Positions 4,335 to 8,213 of a stretch of 8,213 bases of DNA are shown in pieces. Positions within the stretch are counted from its first letter, which is position 1. Every line of letters starts with the position of its first letter. The stretch is from positions 1 through 8,213 of the forward strand of contig CAYRMN010000045.1 in the NCBI GenBank assembly GCA_964425575.1, read 5' to 3'. The translations under genes were made by a program, and so were the position numbers. The notes under the pieces are model-generated. The model had not been told where the DNA came from. It worked only from the letters and a program-made list of their open reading frames with translations, and did not search any database. This DNA comes from CAYRMN01 sp964425575. Lineage in GTDB: Bacteria > Patescibacteriota > Patescibacteriia > 2-12-FULL-60-25.

Positions 4335-5267
4335 ATGGAAAACTTTAGGTTCGCGTCGACTCGTTTCGAGGTTTCGGTTTACGAGGCATCTGACTGTCTG
4401 GTGTTTACTGCCAGCGAGAGCGACTACCCCGTAGGGATTTGTATGCATGGCGAAACACTTGCTAAGCATACAGTCGAAATGGTCGCTCACACAAAAGCAC
4501 AGGGCTTCGACAAGTTCGTCATCGCCTTCTCCGGCTGCTGCGACACCGACACTGGCAGTATCGTGGAAGTGTGCAAGATCACTCGCGAGGCTGGCGTAAG
4601 TTTCGTGTGGCTCAACCCCACCATCCACGACGGATTCTATTGCTGGGACGGCGAAGAAGTAATTCAATCGTTCGCCCACGCCGAGAAGTTGTGGAAGGGA
4701 TGCAAGGGTGCGGAAGAGGTTGCCGAAGAGTTGGCACACCGTGACGATTGCGTTGCCAGGGGGAAGAAGCACAACGAAGACGAAGCTGCTCTGCTGAAGC
4801 AGTACCCTGTGGTGATGAAGGTGGAGGCGATCGAGTCTCACTATCATAAAGACAAGCAGTCGGCCGCCGAACAAGCCTTCTACACCTTTTTTGGGAATCA
4901 ACTTCCGATTGTGTCGAAGGTGAACTGCGTGGCGCTCTTCGATGAGAATCTGGCGGAAGGAGTGTTGGTTACGAAATCGCAAACCATTCACTTCTCGGTC
5001 GTCGGTTGTTCCATCAACAGAGACACGCTGCTGGGGCGCGGAAAAGGCAATGCTGGCCAGAAGGGATACACCAAAGGTGGAGCGGGTTCTATCCGCATCG
5101 AATTTGGTCCCGAAGTGCCGCAAGTCTCCCTGTACTGCCACCCGGGTAGCTGGAAAGTGACCCCGGTCGGTCTGCCACACGTGAGTCATTGCAGCCAGTA
5201 TGGCAAATCGTGGTACGAATTCTACTTCGAGCCAATGTGGCAGCGCCTCTACAACACCAACGCCTGA
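4335..5267 (+). CDS. Cys-rich orphan protein, 310 aa, upstream of ABC exporter
   Basis: I do not recognise a family. The start is chosen for the strong AAGGAGG 5 nt upstream; an in-frame ATG at 4197 would add 46 residues. The protein is soluble in appearance, with no signal peptide or membrane segment. It has 12 cysteines (21, 36, 68, 69, 80, 103, 123, 139, 198, 225, 268, 286), including a CC pair, and about as many histidines, suggesting metal binding or redox chemistry if cytoplasmic. A central charged region (about 125-160) separates an N-terminal alpha/beta-looking part from a C-terminal part with the glycine-rich stretch GRGKGNAGQKGYTKGGAG (235-252). It shares strand and probably transcript with the exporter 164 nt downstream. 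It could be a peptide-modifying or regulatory partner; that is speculation. Coding is well supported by composition and ribosome site. Confidence 0.8.
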   Translation: MENFRFASTRFEVSVYEASDCLVFTASESDYPVGICMHGETLAKHTVEMVAHTKAQGFDKFVIAFSGCCDTDTGSIVEVCKITREAGVSFVWLNPTIHDGFYCWDGEEVIQSFAHAEKLWKGCKGAEEVAEELAHRDDCVARGKKHNEDEAALLKQYPVVMKVEAIESHYHKDKQSAAEQAFYTFFGNQLPIVSKVNCVALFDENLAEGVLVTKSQTIHFSVVGCSINRDTLLGRGKGNAGQKGYTKGGAGSIRIEFGPEVPQVSLYCHPGSWKVTPVGLPHVSHCSQYGKSWYEFYFEPMWQRLYNTNA

Positions 5268-5287
5268 CCAAAACATTTTGACCATAC

Positions 5288-5319
5288 GGAACTGATTCAT
5301 ATTTCATACCAACAGTTCC
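5288..5319 (+). repeat. Hairpin 1 in the orphan/exporter spacer
   Basis: GGAACTG (5288-5294) pairs perfectly with CAGTTCC (5313-5319) around an 18-nt AT-rich loop, 20 nt after the stop codon. There is no downstream T-run. Confidence 0.5.
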
Positions 5320-5332
5320 AAGTTCTTTCATT

Positions 5333-5353
5333 GGGCGAGTCATTGATTCGCCC
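5333..5353 (+). repeat. Hairpin 2 in the orphan/exporter spacer
   Basis: GGGCGA (5333-5338) pairs with TCGCCC (5348-5353) around GTCATTGAT. It abuts the next, longer hairpin directly, and they share one base. There is no T-run after the stem. Confidence 0.55.
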
Positions 5354-5403
5354 TCCCATCAAAGTATTTTTAAGAGAATATTTTGATGGGAGAAAATTCT
5401 CCC
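5353..5403 (+). promoter_or_regulatory. Long hairpin with an alternative pairing before the exporter
   Basis: CTCCCATCAAA (5353-5363) pairs perfectly with TTTGATGGGAG (5382-5392). A further TATT/AATA pairing gives about 16 bp around an 8-nt loop. The same GGGAG (5388-5392) can instead pair with CTCCC at 5399-5403, as GGGAGAA/TTCTCCC. The two folds exclude each other. The element ends 14 nt before the exporter ribosome site. It may be an mRNA processing or stability element setting the ratio of the two proteins, or an attenuator-like switch; no U-tract follows on the plus strand. Confidence 0.5.
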
Positions 5404-5431
5404 TTAGATCTTTAACAGGAGAATACACAAG

Positions 5432-7246
5432 TTGACACTACGATTGTTCCTGAAGCGTGTTTGGGAGGTGTACAAACCTCTCCGATTTTCCATGCTTGGG
5501 CTGTTTGGATTCATCATCGTTTCCCAAGCTATCAGCATGATCGCGCCCTGGCTCAACAGCAAGATCATAGACAGTCTGGTGCGGAATGCTCCGCTCAGCC
5601 ACATCTACATCTTCGCTGGCATAACGGCTGCTCTCTGGCTCTTCCGGACAACCTTGTTTGGTTGGATCCGGGACCGCTACGAGCTCGCTTACATTGACTA
5701 CGCTATTCCGAAACGGATGCAGGAAGTCACGCTGGTTAAGTTGTTCGGTTTTTCGATCGGACAGCATACCAGTGAAAACTCCGGCATCAAGCAAAGCGTC
5801 ATCAATCGCGGCGAGAACGCCCTGCAAAGTCTCGGCGACCTCGTGCTCTACCAAGCTTTCCCGCTTTTGGCAGAAGTGTTCATTCTGACCGGCATACTCC
5901 TTTACTGGAGCAAGCTGATCGGACTGATTGTCCTGGTTGCTGTCGTGCTCTACGTACTGGCTGTGATCAAGATAAATAATCACTTCCGCCCTGAAATCAA
6001 GAAAATCGAGAAGTTGTTCATCAACGACTCGAAATTCCAGGGCGAGATCATTCGCAACATTGGCCTCGTCATGGCCAACGCCCAAGAGGACCGCGCTCAA
6101 AAGGAATGCAAGGAAAGCCTTGCCGGAGCCCACAACCTCGCCAGAAGTGTCTGGAATCGCTTCGTCACCTGGGCAGCATTTCGCAACGCCATTTCGGTGA
6201 TTGCACTCCAGATCATTCTGGTCATCTGCATCAACGCCGTCCACAACAAGCAGTACACGCTCGGCCAGTTCGTTATGTTCATGGCCTGGGCCACCAACGC
6301 TCTCGGCAATCTCGGCAACTTGAGCCCCCTTCATCGGCGGCTCATCCAGCATTACACTTCCGTCAGAAAATACTTTGATATGCTCTCAATCGAGCCGGAC
6401 GTCAAAGTCATCCCGAATCCAGTCCGGCCGGAGAAATTCGCCGGGCGGATCGAGTTCAAAAACGTCACTTTCCGATACAAAGGCAGAGACGTTCATGGAC
6501 AGATAGAGGAGGGTGATGAAGAGGAACAGAAACCTGCCGAACCGAAAGTGGTCAGTCCCGCTCTCGACAACGTCAGTTTCGTCATCGAGCCGGGTCAGAC
6601 CGTTGCTTTCGTTGGAGAGTCCGGTGCGGGCAAATCCACTTTGGTCAACGCCATCATCCGGGCACAAGATCCGGAGACTGGCCAAATCATCGTGGATGGG
6701 AACGATCTGCGGGTGCTTGACCTCAAGCATTTCCGCGAGTCGATCGGGATCGTCAATCAAGACGTCTCTCTTTTCGACCAGACGCTTCGTTACAACATCG
6801 TTTACGGTCTCAACGGCCGGGCAGCGAAGCTATCCGACACCGAACTTCACAACATCGCCGAGATGTCGTGTATCGACCGCTTCTTCCATAGATTGGAGAA
6901 GGGATTCGATACGCTCATCGGCGAACGCGGAGTGAAGCTCTCCGGCGGCGAACGCCAGAGGGTCGGCATTGCGAGGGCCTTAATCAAAGAACCTGACATC
7001 CTGATCTTTGACGAAGCCACCAGCAGTCTCGACTCCGAGAACGAAAGCTTGATCCAAGGTTCAATCGAGCAAGCAGCCAAGGGGCGCACGACGATCATTA
7101 TCGCTCACCGCTTCAGCACCATTCGGAACGTCGACAAGGTAATCGTCTTCGACAAGGGCCGGGTGGTCGGTCAGGGAACGCATGAGGAACTCGCGGAAAA
7201 CTGCGAGACCTATCAGCGCCTGACCCGTAAGCAAGTCTTTGTGTAA
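5432..7246 (+). CDS. ABC exporter half-transporter (permease fused to ATPase)
   Basis: This 604-aa protein should homodimerise in the membrane and use ATP to export a substrate. The N-terminal half has about six hydrophobic segments (near 20-40, 58-77, 138-158, 161-180, 250-270, 276-296), the type I exporter fold. The nucleotide-binding domain holds an A-loop Tyr (349), Walker A GESGAGKST (395-403), Q-loop Q443, signature LSGGERQR (503-510), Walker B ILIFDE (523-528), D-loop SLD and H-loop H559. All catalytic elements are intact. An acidic Glu/Asp-rich insert of about 25-30 residues (352-378) lies between the first two strands of the ATPase domain. The start is TTG, with AGGAGA 9 nt upstream. 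It follows the orphan Cys-rich gene on the same strand and is closed by a good terminator. The substrate is unknown; lipid, peptide or drug are all possible. Confidence 0.95.
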   Translation: MTLRLFLKRVWEVYKPLRFSMLGLFGFIIVSQAISMIAPWLNSKIIDSLVRNAPLSHIYIFAGITAALWLFRTTLFGWIRDRYELAYIDYAIPKRMQEVTLVKLFGFSIGQHTSENSGIKQSVINRGENALQSLGDLVLYQAFPLLAEVFILTGILLYWSKLIGLIVLVAVVLYVLAVIKINNHFRPEIKKIEKLFINDSKFQGEIIRNIGLVMANAQEDRAQKECKESLAGAHNLARSVWNRFVTWAAFRNAISVIALQIILVICINAVHNKQYTLGQFVMFMAWATNALGNLGNLSPLHRRLIQHYTSVRKYFDMLSIEPDVKVIPNPVRPEKFAGRIEFKNVTFRYKGRDVHGQIEEGDEEEQKPAEPKVVSPALDNVSFVIEPGQTVAFVGESGAGKSTLVNAIIRAQDPETGQIIVDGNDLRVLDLKHFRESIGIVNQDVSLFDQTLRYNIVYGLNGRAAKLSDTELHNIAEMSCIDRFFHRLEKGFDTLIGERGVKLSGGERQRVGIARALIKEPDILIFDEATSSLDSENESLIQGSIEQAAKGRTTIIIAHRFSTIRNVDKVIVFDKGRVVGQGTHEELAENCETYQRLTRKQVFV

Positions 7247-7262
7247 TTTCTCGGCAGTATTC

Positions 7263-7299
7263 AAGCGGCCTCGCAATGTGGGGGTCGCTTTTTGTTTTT
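7263..7299 (+). terminator. Intrinsic terminator of the exporter transcript
   Basis: AAGCGGCCTC pairs with GGGGTCGCTT over about 10 bp with two G-T pairs and an 8-nt loop. It is followed by TTTTTGTTTTTG. It lies 16 nt after the exporter stop codon, the expected place for the end of the operon. Confidence 0.85.
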
Positions 7300-7325
7300 G
7301 TATAAATTTTTGACAGCGATATAAT
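7298..7325 (+). promoter_or_regulatory. Promoter of the DUF4096 gene, apparently leaderless
   Basis: A perfect TATAAT (7320-7325) has TTGTAT (7298-7303) 16 nt upstream. The -10 box ends only 7 nt before the ATG at 7333, so transcription would start at or very near the start codon. No Shine-Dalgarno sequence is present. A TTGACA at 7310-7315 is too close to this -10 box to pair with it, but could serve as a -35 for a start inside the gene. Confidence 0.55.
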
Positions 7326-7332
7326 TACTCAC

Positions 7333-7869
7333 ATGATATTCGAACTCACAGACAAACAATGGGCGTTGGTTGCGCCGATTGTGGCGAGGCACGAACGCAT
7401 GGAAACGCGCGGCAGGCCGCGCTGTTCTGATCGCGCAGTGCTCAGCAGTATCTTGCACGTGATACAGATGGGCGGATCGTGGAGAAGGTTGCCGAAGGGA
7501 GTAGGATTTCCTTCTTTCCAGACGTGTTTCCGCAGGTACTACGAATGGGCAGGCACTGGCAGGCTGGACAAGGTTCTCGAAGTTTTGGCCAAGGACATGG
7601 AGGAGAGGGGCAAGATCCCGCTCAGGTCTTGCTTCATGGACGAAGTGTATGAATTCATCAGGGATTCCCGCGGGCTGTATCTGACAGAGGGGAACGATGC
7701 TTATGAAAATCCGGATCTTCCGTGGGACGTGCGTACGCGCCTTTTGTTCCAGTCGTCATACACGTGGAAGAAGCTGCTTGATACGCGCTCGGCGTGGCTG
7801 TCGGCGCGCATGCCCGACGATTTGGCTGTGCGTTCCACCTACAAGGAATTTACACCGGAGTATTGTTGA
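7333..7869 (+). CDS. Short IS5-type transposase-like protein (DUF4096 domain), no DDE core
   Basis: Residues 5-90 match the N-terminal DUF4096 region of IS5-family transposases: LTDKQWALVAPIV, GRPRCSDR, the GGSWRRLP motif (48-54), then FQTCFRRYYEW. This domain binds the insertion sequence ends. Full transposases of this type run to roughly 250 aa or more and continue into a DDE nuclease domain. Here the protein ends at 178 aa. After CFMDEVYEF (D103, where the first catalytic Asp would be expected) the sequence is unlike the usual FIDGT-type continuation, and no second or third acidic motif is seen. I found no flanking terminal inverted repeats. It may be a truncated transposase with a frameshifted tail, or a domesticated DNA-binding protein. 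The C-terminal half (KKLLDTRSAWL, FTPEYC) is unrecognised. It has its own promoter after the exporter terminator. Confidence 0.75.
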   Translation: MIFELTDKQWALVAPIVARHERMETRGRPRCSDRAVLSSILHVIQMGGSWRRLPKGVGFPSFQTCFRRYYEWAGTGRLDKVLEVLAKDMEERGKIPLRSCFMDEVYEFIRDSRGLYLTEGNDAYENPDLPWDVRTRLLFQSSYTWKKLLDTRSAWLSARMPDDLAVRSTYKEFTPEYC

Positions 7870-8066
7870 TTTTATTTTGAGACTATATTTCAAGACGTCG
7901 CTTTTTTCAAACGTTTCAATTCTCCCATTCCATTTTGGTGGAGATTTAAGCCGTTTATTTTGAGACGAATTTCGTAAACCCCGTTTTAAATTCGCTTTGA
8001 TTCGTCCCAAGCACGAGATTTAATCCGCGATAGGCTCTTTTTGATTCCATTTAATTCCACACGAAT
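7870..8066. other. AT-rich region with short direct and inverted repeats
   Basis: No gene is supported here. TTTATTTTGAGAC occurs twice (7871-7883 and 7954-7966). GACGAAT (7964-7970) and ATTCGTC form a 7-bp inverted pair about 30 nt apart, and ACGAAATTCGT is close to palindromic on the minus strand. No intrinsic terminator for the DUF4096 gene is evident. The repeats could be remnants of a mobile-element end. Confidence 0.4.
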
Positions 8067-8186
8067 TCACCTGCACATGCTCACTTTTATCCCTTCTTCG
8101 GCCAAATCCTCGAGTATCTCCGGAAAACCTCCCACAGCGCCAATCAACCCCTCTTTTGCTGCGTCCTCAGCTATGTTTCGGCTCAA
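8067..8186 (-). CDS. Possible small coding remnant at the right edge
   Basis: A minus-strand frame runs from TTG at 8186 (open from about 8204, where TAA codons precede it) to TGA at 8067. It encodes about 39 residues such as NIAEDAAKEGLIGAVGG and PEILEDLAEEGIKVS. The composition is protein-like, helical and acidic with good codon patterning, unlike the AT-rich DNA to its left. I recognise no family. It could be a tiny gene, or the C-terminal end of a longer gene entering from the right and broken by a frameshift near the edge. An overlapping ATG in another frame at about 8199 supports a frameshift as one option. Confidence 0.35.
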   Translation of the reverse strand: MSRNIAEDAAKEGLIGAVGGFPEILEDLAEEGIKVSMCR

Positions 8187-8213
8187 CCCCGTCTTCCATA
8201 TTCCTTAGTTTTA

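Noticed and set aside
4254..5300. Long minus-strand ORF (348 aa) opposite the Cys-rich gene
   Set aside because: It is antisense to a gene with a strong ribosome site and promoter. The translation has no recognisable motifs, and the length is explained by codon bias of the sense gene.
5438..6352. Minus-strand ORF (304 aa) opposite the exporter permease domain
   Set aside because: The sense strand is an unmistakable ABC exporter. The antisense product is an acidic low-information sequence without motifs or a ribosome site.
7871..7966. CRISPR-like or terminal repeat interpretation of TTTATTTTGAGAC
   Set aside because: Only two 13-bp copies in AT-rich DNA, no third repeat and no matching copy on the other side of the DUF4096 gene.
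7756..8010. Minus-strand 84-aa basic ORF
   Set aside because: About half is antisense to the DUF4096 gene and the rest lies in AT-rich repeats. No ribosome site and no recognisable domain.

Overview
The window looks like part of a bacterial genome, most plausibly from the Candidate Phyla Radiation (Patescibacteria/Parcubacteria-like). This is inferred from the style of the large serine recombinase, the tiny orphan proteins next to it and promoters placed almost on top of start codons. No taxonomic marker proves it. Two blocks differ visibly in base composition: an AT-rich left part (about 1-4130), and a more GC-rich right part (about 4335-7870).

Left block. A complete tRNA-Asn(GUU) gene lies at 319-390. 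Its 5' end (19 bp) is duplicated 183 bp upstream, where it begins a broken tRNA copy. A large serine recombinase (566 aa, minus strand) points at the tRNA, and its last codons and stop lie inside the antisense of the tRNA T-arm/acceptor. A very long hairpin with T-runs on both strands lies between the two genes, within the recombinase reading frame. Further right, all on the minus strand, are two overlapping tiny orphan genes (77 and 70 aa) and a 253-aa protein of unknown function. The 2080-2583 gap has no convincing large gene but many inverted repeats and one very small possible ORF. This block reads as one end of an integrated element at tRNA-Asn; no second copy of the tRNA 3' end is present here, so the other boundary is not seen.

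Right block. A textbook sigma70-type promoter (4140-4168) drives a roughly 160-nt structured leader, a 310-aa Cys-rich soluble protein I do not recognise, a four-hairpin intergenic region, and a full-length type I ABC exporter half-transporter (TM domain plus NBD). A clear intrinsic terminator follows at 7263-7299. The same-strand arrangement suggests that the orphan protein and the exporter work together, but no substrate can be read from the sequence.

Far right. A short plus-strand gene (7333-7869) carries the N-terminal DUF4096 DNA-binding region of IS5-type transposases but lacks the DDE catalytic core, and has a -10 box only 7 nt before its ATG. The last 340 bases are AT-rich with short repeats, plus a possible small minus-strand coding remnant at the edge.
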